Source of the DNA: Lingula anatina
Taxonomy: Eukaryota; Brachiopoda; Lingulata; Lingulida; Lingulidae
Length of the DNA: 64,000 nt
Direction of reading: 5' to 3'
NCBI RefSeq assembly: GCF_001039355.2
Contig: NW_019775404.1
Location: 337,968 to 401,967, forward strand
In this document: piece after piece, positions 13,452-26,593 of the stretch
How the letters are laid out: each line of letters starts with the position of its first letter
Numbering within the stretch: the first letter of the stretch is position 1
Program-made: the position numbers and the translations under genes
Notes under the pieces: model-generated
Told to the model about the DNA's origin: nothing
The model's database searches: none
The model's input: the letters and a program-made list of their open reading frames with translations, nothing else

Positions 13452-16400
13452 CACAATCAGTTAATAGTGCTAATGAAAGTTAAATAAAATGCTAACGCAC
13501 ATGTAAAATAGCTCTATCTGTTCCTATCAGTAGGTGACGTTTGTCAAAAAAAAAAATCAATGTTTGGCGGAAAAGAGCTTCGTATAAAGAAGACAAGACC
13601 AGATAATGAGACATCAAGGTGTACCACTGTGTCATGCCAACTTGTTATAAATATCACAAAGTTGACAATCATCACTGCACATAAATCCATTACTTCACTT
13701 TTTGCCAAAAGGTTAACCTTTACAAACCAGGCTTGAATAAAGACCACTCGCTGAATTCCCTTGTGGATATTTCTAACATAATTCTAGGTGAGATGATATT
13801 ATTTCTGCCGCAAAACAAACCACTAACGTGTGACAAAAGGTTAAATGGATTTTCCAGGCTGCAGAAATTTGAGCCAAGCCAGCCTGGAAGCACAGCTTGA
13901 AGTGAAGACATGCAGAAATAGAAGAACCAGAATAACCGTGAAAGGTTTTTGTAGGTCCTAAGGTCCAAGCTTTGATGGTTGTTGACCATTATTTCAAACT
14001 AAGTTCATCCACACACACTTGTGCAGGGAAAGTTGCACATGTGCCAGCATATCTGCAGCAACACAAAGATTTGGACTAGGTCTTGTGCATTGACAAGGCA
14101 AATATAAAATCTTTTCAGTGCTTTTAATTTTTCTCCCTTTTAGCCTCACAAGTTTGTCTATGGTCTTAGAGAAATGTTTTTCTTTTTCTTTACTTAGTTT
14201 GAAAAACTATCGATAGCTCTTTAAAAATTAGTTAAAATTACAATTATATGATCTCCTCTCCTAATTTCAGACCTTCTCATTTAAAAAAAATAAATTTGAA
14301 AAAAATTCTCTCATTCCCTACTTGCAATACAAGTCGCTCTTTCTTACTAAGGGGCATTTTCTGTACATTTACATATCCTGAGAAGCTACAGATTATTTCC
14401 TGATTCAGACCTTAAAAATGATAAAACCCCTCATATTCAAGTACCTGATGCCAATATTTCCTCCTAAAATGTACAGGAAGACATGGTGGTCTAAATGACT
14501 GGCCAGTTGTTTGAAACTAAATCATTTAATTTGAAATGATAAAAAACACCAAATCCAAGTGAAGGGAAGGGCTGCACAATGATTCGTGAGTGGGAGAAAA
14601 TTGCTTATCTTTTCATGGAAAATTATTTTTGGTGAGGAAAATCCCAGACAGGACACCTTTAATTTAGTTTCTTTGAAATATAAAACATTCTAATTAGCAA
14701 AGATGTCTCCCATGGGAATCCAGATATTCTTGCACTGGATTGCATGGTACAGGAACTCTTCACCTTGACCTTGTTCCCGGTCAGCCCAGTTTCTGGACAG
14801 CCCATAGTTGACCCAGGTGCGCTTGACATTGACTGCAGACGTGTACTCCACAAACTTCGACCCCTCCGCAGAGCCAAAATACCACACCGACTGGATGTCT
14901 TGGTGCTCAGTGAGGTACTTGGTGAGATGATCGCGGTCTCCGGTGATGATATTAACTACCCCACCTGGCAGGTCAGATGTATCAAACACCTGAGGATTAG
15001 GAAAATAACAGTCATTTTGTTATAAATAAAAAAATGCATTACTCACCACGATCTTACCACAATTACCTTGGAGAAATGGGGTTAACAGTGTGTGTTAGCA
15101 TGTATCACAGCATGCCCCAGTGTAAAATTGTCTCCCGCAGCAAGCATGAAACAATAAGGACTGCATGTGTCATACTGGTCACCACAGAGCATGGTACTTG
15201 ACACCTAAGTCCAATAATATTCTTATTCACCTGATAAAGGTTACGATGAGGTGACAGAGATATTTGAGTCTAAAATCACAAAATGCACAGCGGAAACCAG
15301 CAAAGATTGACTTAAATACGCAATTTTAAAAACCACACAAGCTTTTCCCTGATTCAGGTTACACGCTGTATGCTGGATGCCAATCTCACGCCAGCTCACC
15401 TGATACAAGTCCAGGGCTGACAGGGGATACTTCTCGCTCGGCAAAATAACAATGCAATTTCCACGGATAACTGCTGGAGCAAACAAGGACACAAAACCCA
15501 GCAGAGGATACTCATCAGGGCAAGCTATGCCAATGACACCCACTGGTTCATGGATCTTTACTGTGCAACCATACAGGGTGGTTTCCTGAAATATATCATA
15601 ATTTATACAATAGAAAAAAAAAAAAACGGGAGGGGGGGGCTAATAACAACATGCATTACTTCTCATTTATTCAGTTTTTTACAATATTTATCAATCAAGT
15701 AAAAAGAAAAAAAAAAACTTATTCCAAACAACTTTTCTTTTCTGCAACAATATTTGCTGCCTAAAAAAATGATTCACTTCTTTGAACCACATCTTTATGA
15801 CAATAACCTCATCTCCCTGTGAAACAGTGAAAGAAGGTATTAGACAGAATGCACTACCTGCACAGTGCCTCCATACTTGTCACAATAGGCGCCCCAGTGG
15901 AACAGCCTCTGTATGGCCAGGTCCACCTCCTGCAGCCCCGCCTCCAGTTTCTGACCTGTCATACTGCAGATCCTCTGTGCCACCTCCTGGCGACGTAGCT
16001 CCAAGTTTTCCGCCATGTAATAGACTATCTGGGCCCGGTTGTGTGCTGCTCGCTTGCCCCATCTATTATATATCAAAATCAACCCAATAAAATGTCTTGT
16101 GGATTTTTTTCCAACTATCTGCTTCTGACATAACCATCAACTGCATTTTTTATGTTAAAAAAAGAAGAATGCATAAATACAAAATAAAACAAGTTTGAAA
16201 TATGGTACAAGTTTAAAATATGGTTTAACATTACTGAGCTAGCTTAAGCTGGCAAACATACACCCCAGTGATTGCATCAAGACTGAAAAGATAACAACCA
16301 ATATCAGTCTAAACCCTGATAAATGATCCTGTAAAACAGGGAAAAGTATTTTAGGAAAAATCAAGGTGGCAATACAGGAGAATGTCTGTTTAAATTGCTT

Positions 16401-18760
16401 AAAAGGGTGTAACTTTTGAAGCATTGATTCCACAATTAAGAGGCCAATTTACAAAGTCAACCTGTATGTCAACTTTCCTGATGTCTCTACATGCCTACAG
16501 CCTACTTGCTCTACTTGCTGGAAAATAACACTCTGAACTGTCAAATTTATTTTAAGACCAAGCACTTCACTGCCGGCCAGTCCAGGAGTTGGTTTAGGAA
16601 TTAAGATTAAATTTAAAATGTCAAAATTATGCGACTTTGCAGAAAATCTCACTGACAGTACCTGCTCATAAAAATAAATACACTGTCAAACAAATATAAA
16701 TTGTCAAACACTAAAAAAATGTCACCAAATACTGAAATATAGAATACTAATCTGCATGTCAAACTCAAAGATTTTAGTCCTCGCAAACATACTACTGTCA
16801 ACTGAAATGATGAACATCTTCCAAATTTAGCACTGCATACAAAGAAACAACTCTAAATGAACAGAGAAACGTACCCTGGTGCTGCTTTATGCGCCACTTC
16901 CACTGCATTCCTGATGTCTTTCCTGTTCCCCTCACCCACATGAGCCAGCACTTTACCATTAGGACCCATTACTGGCCTGGCATAGGGAGCATCAGGGCGC
17001 TTCTGGGCACCACCATAGTACATCTTATAGGTGCGGTCAATACTGAAAATTAAATTGTTCAGAGCCTGTCAAAAAATATCCATCTATGTGCATGTGTTCA
17101 TGGTAAATACTGCAAGATATCAATAATTTTTTAAATACTGCTATTGGAAGAATTTTTTAAATTGAGATTAGATATGTTATCAGTAGTTCCAATATTTCAA
17201 CACTATTGATAAAAATTTTTATTTTTTTTGTGTGAAATTTCTGAATAACAAAATGCGAATGAAAAGGCTAATTATAACCTTGTTATTGATTTCTAGATAT
17301 CAGCATGAAAAGCTTGATGCCAAAGGATGTCAACAATTTTTTTCAAATAGGTTCAAACTGAACTGGTCACAAGAGAAAATCATTAATATCTTGGTTCTTT
17401 GTAATTTAAAGTGATCTAATCATTAAGTGTAAAAACTATCTGACTAGCTCTTACAATTCCTCTTTTAATTTTAAATTTCACATTTTGTCTGCATCTTCCT
17501 GTCATTAACATAGGTTCTCCAATGTACTCATGTTCGTACACTTGTTCTCAAATACACGCAAACGAAACCTGTGCAGTGGTGCATTTTACAGATATAAATA
17601 GGGTAGTAATCCATTAACAGATTAAATATCTTTTGTGGTTTTTATCATTGTTACCTTGCAGCACTTTCGTATCTATCAGCATGTAATGAAACAATGCATT
17701 CTGTTCACTCAATCCATCACGACATTTGGAATGCTTTAACACAAAATATTCATACTTTCTTTTGTAAATATTACCAAGACCAATAATCCAAACCAGAGTT
17801 TTTTGGCAAATGAATTTTTTCTTCAAAGGTTAATCAGTGTGATATTTGAAACTAACCTTAGCCAGAAATATCAGGGTGCATTGCCCTTGCAAAGTTAATT
17901 ATTGAGGGCTCTCAGCACCGACTTCCAATTATATATACTATTGTTCAAACACATACACAAACAAACACATAAACAAAAACACACACACAACCCTTATGAC
18001 CACTTATATTTGAAAAAAAAAAAATCAAATGCACTTACATGGTCAGTGTACCTATATTAATAAAATATATGACATCATGACTCCCTATTACATTTTTTAA
18101 ACACAAAAAAAAGAGAAGCAAAACAAAATTAATTATCTCTTTACCCTTTCTGTCCAGTATTTAGGAAAATTCTGGACCTGACATATTATAAATAACTCAA
18201 AAAAACGTGACTCCCACAAATCAATCTAAAACAACAATATCAAGTTCAGCAAAAATGTTAAACATAAAAAATTATCACTATAATAGTGCCTTTCCACAGA
18301 ATCTCTCATTCCCTCAAGATTTTTACATTCATGTTATAAGAAATATCATGTTAAAAAAAAAAGAAATGAACATCATTCTAATTTCTCTTAAGTTAACTGG
18401 TAATCATTTTTTAGTTAACTGGCAAGACAAATAAAATCTTTGGCAGGGGGAAGGACAATACAAGATGGCTTTTTTTTTTTAATGATATTCAGTTAAACAG
18501 CAGCAGTACCTGGGCAGTGTCACACCATCTGTTGTAATATCTGTGGAAGAATTGTTGGTAATGGTAGGCCTGGCTGCCAATGTAGCACCGAATGTCTTGT
18601 AGTCAATATCTCCAACCTCTGGCCTGGCTCTCTCCTCCCAGGCTGGTCTAGTGTACTCAAACAAACCCTGGAAAAATGTGATTAATTCAGCCTTCCACAA
18701 TGATCAATGATAAAACAATGATGTGGTAATCCCAAACATAATTTATGACAAGAGCACTTC
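13346..18760. repeat. Right copy of the 5.4 kb duplicated segment
   Basis: Counterpart of 7836-13248. On its right side it continues without a break into exon 9 and earlier exons of ALDH16A1, so this is the copy contiguous with the full gene. Confidence 0.85.
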
Positions 18761-19563
18761 TTATTCCAATTCATTCTAAACCCTTTTTCAAGTTTGAAAA
18801 AAAAACAAAAAAAAAAAAACCTTTTATCCAGCCAACTCTGTAACAAAACCCACAGACAGTGACTGTGAAATAAAGATTCATCCAACACAAAAAACAAGCA
18901 TAAGTACCTCCTTCCCACCATCTCTGCCATAGCCACTCTCCTTGTATCCGCCAAACCCTGCAGCAGCATCAAACATGTTGTGGCAGTTGACCCAGACTGT
19001 GCCTGCCTTGATGTTTAGCGCCATCTCTAGTGCTAGGCTGATCTTCTCTGTCCACACACTGCCGCCCAGACCATAATTGGTGTTGTTGGCAAGAGCTATG
19101 GCCTCTTTAGCTGTCCTGAATGGAAGCACCACCAAGACAGGCCCAAAGATCTAAATGATAACATTAAGACCTGCATGTGTTATTGGTGTTTTTTTTATAT
19201 TCATATATTTTTATTCAAAGTTTATTTATTTAATCTTTGATACCACCAGCAATTGTTCTCACACATCCATACACAGCATGGAATATAAACCTTGTGGTAC
19301 ACATATACTAAATTCCAATGATTCAACTTTTTTTAGGAAAAGGCTTGCTCTGAATCTAAGTTTGATGTACATTTTATGTCAATATTGTGAAAAAGGGCAA
19401 TTTTACAAAGAAAAAAATGTAACTTCTAAATCCACTAATAAGTTTTCCTATGAATTTCATAGATTTTAAAAACATTCTTATTCTACATTAATTACTTCAT
19501 TAATAACAATAATTGAAAAGAAAGAAAGGGGTGTAATTCTTACTGCATATCAAATCAGGATAT

Positions 19564-19597
<34 letters not shown>

Positions 19598-22431
19598 TAT
19601 AATAAACACATTTCAACGACAAAAATTGTCCTTTTTTTTATAAAGTAAAGAAAATAATCTCTTAAATACCTCTTCCTGGACGACCCTGGAAACGGTCTGC
19701 ACATTCGTGATGAGAGTCGGAGGATAGAAGCAGCCTACCTGGGGCACTCCACTTGGCTGGTAAACCTGAAGACAAAAAATCCATCAACATGCTTCAGCTC
19801 AAAGAAACATGATAGCAAGTGACAACAGTTCGTGATGAAAGTGAAGTGGTGCGTAAAATGACGGATTGTGTAAAATATCTGATAAATTTACAGCACACCT
19901 GAGGCATGTGCTGTTATTGACACTTGCTATACGTACTGAACGATAAAAGATTTTCCAGTTATAGCGTTTCTGTGAAAATTAACAGGAAACATACCTATGC
20001 TTTTAAAATTAAGATTTTTGTTTATTTCATTGAAAACAAATCCCTAAAAGATCCCATGAAAAAGTCATTTGGCCTGTGTTCATTATTTGTATCAAATAAA
20101 GTTGTTGATAGTGATTGTTTTTTTTTTTAATTTTCTGAAAGGTTTAAAATGCTAAACACTGCATAAAAAAATTATCACTTGATAAGCTCTGTCCAAGTGT
20201 ACAATAAGTGACTGAAATACAGGAATATATTTCTTTTTTAAATATACCTCACTTAATCCTGGGCAGACAATGAAAATAAGAAACACTTTCTTTTTCATTC
20301 TGAGACATAAAATCTATGTTCAAAGCCTCAAAACAACATAAAAACATTAAGATCATTCAATATTTTATAACCTTCCCTGTACTTAAAAAAGTATCCAGCA
20401 AACAAAAAGCAATGATAACTTGCTTTTCATATTTATACATATTCCAACAAAAAAAATTACCTATTGCTTTACACGTATGTCTTTTCTCCGGTAACCTTCA
20501 TTTAAAATTGATGGCAAATCCATGAAAATCATATTTCATGAGATTACATTTGTAATTAACTGGTCCCCACCCTGGACCTACCTCTGCCCCCTCACGCCTG
20601 GCCTCCTCCACATATTCTACTACAGTCCTGTACTGAGACTGATCCACTAAGGCTCCCATGTCGATGTTCTTTTGCAGGCTGTTCCCTACCCTGAAGTGGG
20701 TGAGACGTTCCTTCAGTTTGTTCACTAGTTCCTCCATCACTGGTTCTTGAACTAGAAGTTTTGATCCAGCACTACAAACCTGTAGATAGAATCACTTATT
20801 TCACTTCTACCAAAACCTTTAAATATGAGGCATTTTTGAAAAGATTTATTTGAGTAAGTTTGGAATATTTACATAATTCAAATATGTTCTTAAAGATTCT
20901 AGGGAGTCACGTTATTTCCGAGAGAGAATAAAAGAAGAATTTTTCTAATTTCTATAAAGATAAGTAGAATTTTTTATAGACAGTATTGTTGAATACGGGC
21001 AAAAAGCACATTACACTACACTTGATTGCCTGAGCAGACTTCAATTAAAAATCCCACCTGTCCCTGGTTGAACCAGATGGCATCCACTATTCCCTCCACG
21101 GCACTGTCCAGATCTGAGGACTCAAAAACCACCACTGGAGACTTGCCACCAAGCTCCAAGGACAATTTCTTACCTGTGCCTGCCAGGACACGCCGCAGCG
21201 TCTGTCCTACCTGAAGAACATGTTTGAAAAAATTGAATTCCAAAAATGAACACCTACCATTGTCATACATTTACAGTATAGTCTCTAAAAAGATTGTCAA
21301 GAACATAATTATTACATATGGAAGAAGAGGAAGGACCACTGATATATTTGTCTGGACACCATGCATGGACATCAATACAAATGCAATGAAATTGACCCAT
21401 CAACTAAATATACCATATGAATTACACAGAAAAATTACACATTATACATAATTACACACAACTTGTGCAGAGCAAGAATTTTTAAATATATTTTAGGAGA
21501 GCAAAAACCATAATTCCAATTAAAATTCTATTAAGATTACTATAGCTTATGAACTTTCAACATTTTCACCTGTGTTGATCCAGTGAAGGCCACTTTATCA
21601 ACATCAGGATGACATGCCAGCAAGCTACCAAAGGCACCATTCCCTGTGACCACATTAAACACACCAGGTGGCAGGCCAGCCTCAGCACACACTTCTGCCA
21701 GTAACAAGGCACTCAGTCGCGTGTACGTAGCAGGCTTCAGGACTACAGTGTTCCCCATTGCTAAAGCTGGGGCAACCTTCCAAGTGAGCAACATCAGAGG
21801 GAAGTTCCAGGGCACAATGCCACCAACAACACCTGAAGAGTAGAAGATAATATTTATTATTCTTCTGGTGTCAAAAAATATTTTTGAAATACATATATCA
21901 GGTATGCATGCTTAATTAAAAGTAATAAAAAACTTGTTATGTCTTAAAATATAGTCATAAAATATAGAAAATTTAAAACTGGATATTGTGAACAATTTCA
22001 TCCATGCGTACCCACTGACTTCCATCCCCTCATCTCCATATCCATGAGTTGTGCCCAGCCTGCGTGGTGATAAAAATGGCGGACTACGGTGGGAATGTCA
22101 GCATCTCTAGTCTCACGGAATGGCTTGCCATTGTCCATGCTCTCCAGTACACTGAACAGACGCATGTGTTTCTGCACATGACGGGCAATACTGTATGGTA
22201 AAGAAACAGTATTGTAAATTTTAAATATACATGTACTAGTAAGACAGCAACATTGTAATAGATAGTACAAAACTGGATCAGAGTTCCCAAAAGTGCAATA
22301 TTTGGGGTTTCTTGATGCTGTTTTAGGGAAAATAATCCTACATTCTGTTGTCCCAACCAGTGATTTAAAAATAGTAGAACTGCGTCATAATTTTAGGCTG
22401 GGTCCAAAGTGACCCCTAATCAAAACAATAA

Positions 22432-22474
<43 letters not shown>

Positions 22475-25400
22475 ACTTGAGAAAACTGTATCATAACATG
22501 GCTGAGTCTTGAGTGAATTGGTTTGTGCTCTCAACCTCTGCCTTCCTATACACTTTTACCACCTACATGAAACTCACTTAACTTACATTACAGTAAGAGA
22601 AGAATAAAATCTTCCTTTTGAATCATGTTTTTTTGTATGGATAAAAACAAATAACCAAAATAAGAAGTTATATCAACCAAATACAAAAAATGTACAGGTA
22701 ATAGATTGACAGCATATCATGAGTCCCTAGGTAGAAAACACTTCAACTTTCCACACATTTTTCCTGTTGGATCAAAATTCATTTGCTACATGATCACAGA
22801 AGTAGCAGCATTTGGTTCTAAAACACAAAATTAGATGTAATATTTTGGGCTGAGGTCTCAGGCTGATGGGTTGGATTACAGAGACGCACCACTATGCCTC
22901 AGACATGCAAATCAATCCCCAGTGAACTGATATATTGTCTGCTGACATATTTAAAACAACACAGTTTTAACTTGGTGCTGGTAAGAATGAACCTATGCAA
23001 ACTTAAAATATACCTGTATAAGTGCCTGGCTCGCACATGACCAGGGGTTTTACTCCAAGTTTCATAAGCCTTGCATGCGGAGGCCACTGCAAGGTCGACA
23101 TCTGCCTTTTCTCCCTGGATGGTAGATGCCAAGACTTCACCTAGGACAGGAAATAAGACACCAAACAGATTTTCATTTCATGTTCCGCATTTCGCCATCT
23201 CTTTTTTTTTCCTTCTCTTATGATGTATAACAATGGGTGTGCTTGATTTCTTATTTCGTGCTCACATGCAAGCCCTCATTACATAAACAACATGCTACAG
23301 TTTCTCTTGTTTTCTCTCTAGATCTCTTTCAAGTATCTCTTTATCAAATGATTGTATCGGTTAGGAATATCACATTATAAAAAATCAAGCTGTTAAAATC
23401 AATAAATGGTAACTTTCTTTCAAGTCAAGGTGATCTTGTTTAGTACCTCTTTCATCTTACAATCTAAACTTTTCTAGCACTTCTAGTAAAAACACAGAAA
23501 AGTGGGCACAAAAATTAGATGTGACTGACGTTTTGTGCAAAAGAAGGAAAACTGTCACATAAAACTAAAAATAGTTAGGTCACCAAAACCATCTGCGTTA
23601 CCTGCAACAGTATATCATACACGTTAGACAGCACTGTAAATCAACATTTAAATAATCTAAGCATTAAAAGGCATCACTAAAAACAGTGGCATAAAAGTAG
23701 CTAAAAAGACCCATTCTTATCACTGTTGAAGCTATTCAAGTTGAGAACATGATGGTCATTACCAGTGGATGGATTCTTGGTCTCATAGGTCTTTCTCCCT
23801 TCAGGTATTACCCATTTGTTGTCAATAAAATGCCCGAAGCTTCTTTTATGGTCCTGCAACCATGCCTGTAAATAAACTCTTAGAGTGAGTTGGTAATGTG
23901 TGGCGTATATCTTTGCCAACATTTAAAATCATTCAAGATAATTTGAACTTGTTGAATCGAGTACAGAAATACAGTAGCTTAATAGTAAAATAATGAAAAT
24001 GTAAGGAAGTTAAATGATTTATAAAATATAGTGAAGCTTAATCAGTTCCACTGAAAGCAAACTTGTAAATTTTAAATATAGCAAACTAGTACCTAGGCAT
24101 AAGCTAAAGTCAGAAACCACAATTATAGAACAAATGCAACATATAAATTTTAATCAATATAGAATGACTGTGCAGACAAATTACTGATAACACACATCAG
24201 ACTTGTCAAACAGAAATTCTTTTTTAGGTTAATACATTGGTTTGAAAGGCAGAAATCAGAATTCAAATTCATGTAGTACATTTCATGGACCTGCATAAAG
24301 GTAGCTTTTATCATGCACAAAACACTGCATATGCAAGACAGACTACAGTATTTTATAACTGTCTGGTAGCAATGACACAAGTCTTTTCTGTCTCTGATAC
24401 ACACTGTGATATGTATACAGTCAGACCTACAAAGTGTGTAATAAATCAGACAGAGAATACCAGTTTAACATGCGATTGTTTTAATACTGTCTAAAATGCA
24501 AGGTGAATTGCTGAGCATATAGTCCAAACAGTCGATTTGTAGCACACCGTTTTTGTGTTTGGTATTTTTATGTTAATATGTGCTACACTGCAACTCTTGT
24601 GTATATTTTTACACAACACTGAATAGTACTGATACATGCAGTGACCTTTCAGCAAGTTTATGGGATTAAAAATTGGTCATCAAAGACTTTCCTCCTATAC
24701 ATATTTATTTATTTATATTTATGACTGTTTAAGGTGGGATTATTGAAATCTCATCAAAAATTAATATTTTTCTAATTGACTATGTATCTTAGATTCTTTT
24801 CCAGCATTTCAAATTATTTCCATTACTTTGACAATACAGAACATCCTTACAAACTTCAACCACCACAGAAATAGAGTTTGGCTGAATTTTACTTCTTCAA
24901 CAATAAAACAGCAAATTCCACAGTTGGATAAATTGAATATGGTATCCAAATCCATACCCAAGTATGTGCATGGCAGCTTGATATAAGTAAATATATCTTA
25001 AAGACAATAACTGCTCCATGGCATAGAGGTTTTTTTTCCATACCAATTGCACACAGCACTTCAAATATCACCAGTTAGAAGCTCATATATATTATCCAAA
25101 TAGAACTCCACTGTGTTAGAGAAGAGGGGTGAGATTTTATCACAATATAATTGATTGTATTAAAAAAGACACTGGGTAAGATTCAATCACAGCGTGGAGA
25201 AAAAGTTGCATTCAAATGATATCATATTGTCTGATTACATTGTAAGTCAACCTAAGAAACAGACACATACTAGTAATAACCAAACGAAACCTACCTGTAA
25301 ATTCTGAGTAAAGTTAGAACAATTAGTAATTTTGTATGTACAGACAAAAATTAAATTATGTGATCAAAGTTGTATATTGATATTTAGATATTTTAATTAT

Positions 25401-26305
25401 TCAGAACTGTGAGCAGAAGCACAAGAAATAAAGAAAATACTTTTTTCACTTTCATAATCAAGTCAAGCAGTCCAAATTGAATTGGAAAGACAGGTTCTTT
25501 GTCCAGAGAAAGCAAGAGTTCAAAAAAAGACCTTCGTGTAAACATGACCGTGTGGTTGACTTGCTTTCTTTGTTCACATTGATGAAGATTTCATACCACA
25601 AACCTCAGATCTGAGTATAACCATATCAAATGCATTTTGTTCACTACATACAAAAAATAACGAAGCCTAGGAGAGACTAACAAGTCACAGGTGGTTCAAA
25701 TTTACATTCACTTACAGTTGTACTTATGCAGTATGCCCCTAGTTAAAGTTACAGGTCCTTCACCTCAGTTTTCAGCCTCAGATTTACTTTTTTTTTTTGG
25801 CTGAAATCTGAGGCAAACAGGCTCTTGACTTTCTTTAAATGCTTTTCCACTTAATTCTGTTATGTGGTGACTATTGTCGATGTCTCCGTTTTAAGTCATG
25901 CAATTTCCTCATTTTTTCTATGTTGTTGCATTGCATTTCAAACCATTTAAATACATAGAGAGTTGAGGTTACTATAGGAGTAAACAAACCGCAGAAATAT
26001 CAGTCAGAAAATTGCAAAATTGTTTCATTTGGATAGCAGAGTCATTTATTTTTTCAAAGTCACCTCAAAACCGAGAGGCACACTGCACTACATGTACTAG
26101 TTCACAAAAACGTAAACTGCAGTGCATGTACAGTCTCTTAAGGCCTAACTAATGAACTACATAGCATATTCAATATGTATAACACTATTTTAACAAGAAG
26201 CACCTGTACGACGTTATCGGCCTCTGGAGCAGGGCCATAATCCATCTTTTTGAAGATCTCGGCAATACTGTTCGGATCTTTTTGGCTTGGTTGTGTAGCT
26301 GCCAT
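14690..26305 (-). CDS. ALDH16A1: ALDH16A1, complete 14-exon gene, 826 aa
   Basis: Exons in transcript order: 26204-26305, 23763-23865, 23014-23140, 22012-22190, 21570-21832, 21058-21210, 20582-20779, 19670-19765, 18908-19150, 18510-18667, 16875-17042, 15858-16062, 15400-15585, 14690-14989. All have GT-AG borders and matching phases, giving 826 residues (human about 802). The start MAATQPS and the motif MDYGPAPE match family members. Domain 1 (about 40-520) is a full aldehyde dehydrogenase: PWNFP with N180, LELGGKSP with E277, and [11 protein letters not shown] with the nucleophile C311 at the exon 6/7 border. Domain 2 (about 560-826) is shortened and lacks a catalytic cysteine, as is usual for ALDH16. 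The protein is predicted to oxidise aldehydes with NAD(P); the real substrate is unknown. Mammalian ALDH16A1 lacks this cysteine, so here domain 1 looks active. It starts head to head with PIH1D1. Confidence 0.95.
19569..19597. repeat. (AAT)n microsatellite in ALDH16A1 intron 8
   Basis: About ten AAT units. Similar AAT tracts lie in both duplicate copies (7909-7950 and 13418-13451), and an AAAT tract lies at 22431-22475 in intron 3. Confidence 0.9.
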
Positions 26306-26593
26306 GCTGCAGTTATCCCTTGACTCGTTTTCGTATAAGTATTATGTAACGCAATGTTATGGTATTGATGAGAACGAGGTATTTGTTTTCTATTTACCGC
26401 TCTGTTTTACCTTGACCCAATACGTACTTGACCTAATTAATCTCACATGAAAAAAAAACAAGAACTTACGATAGGGGGCAGCACGTTACAAAACAACGCT
26501 TGTTTCTCGTAATGTTGAGAAGATTGTACATAAACCATGCTTCTGTAGTATTTTAAAAGTGAATAACTGTAAGTTCAGTGTAAGGGTTGTGAC
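26306..26593. promoter_or_regulatory. Shared bidirectional promoter between ALDH16A1 and PIH1D1
   Basis: Only 288 bp separate the two divergent start codons, too little for two independent promoters. I see no TATA box in a convincing position; transcription start sites cannot be placed from sequence. The same head-to-head neighbours occur in the human genome (19q13.33), which supports a shared control region. Confidence 0.6.
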
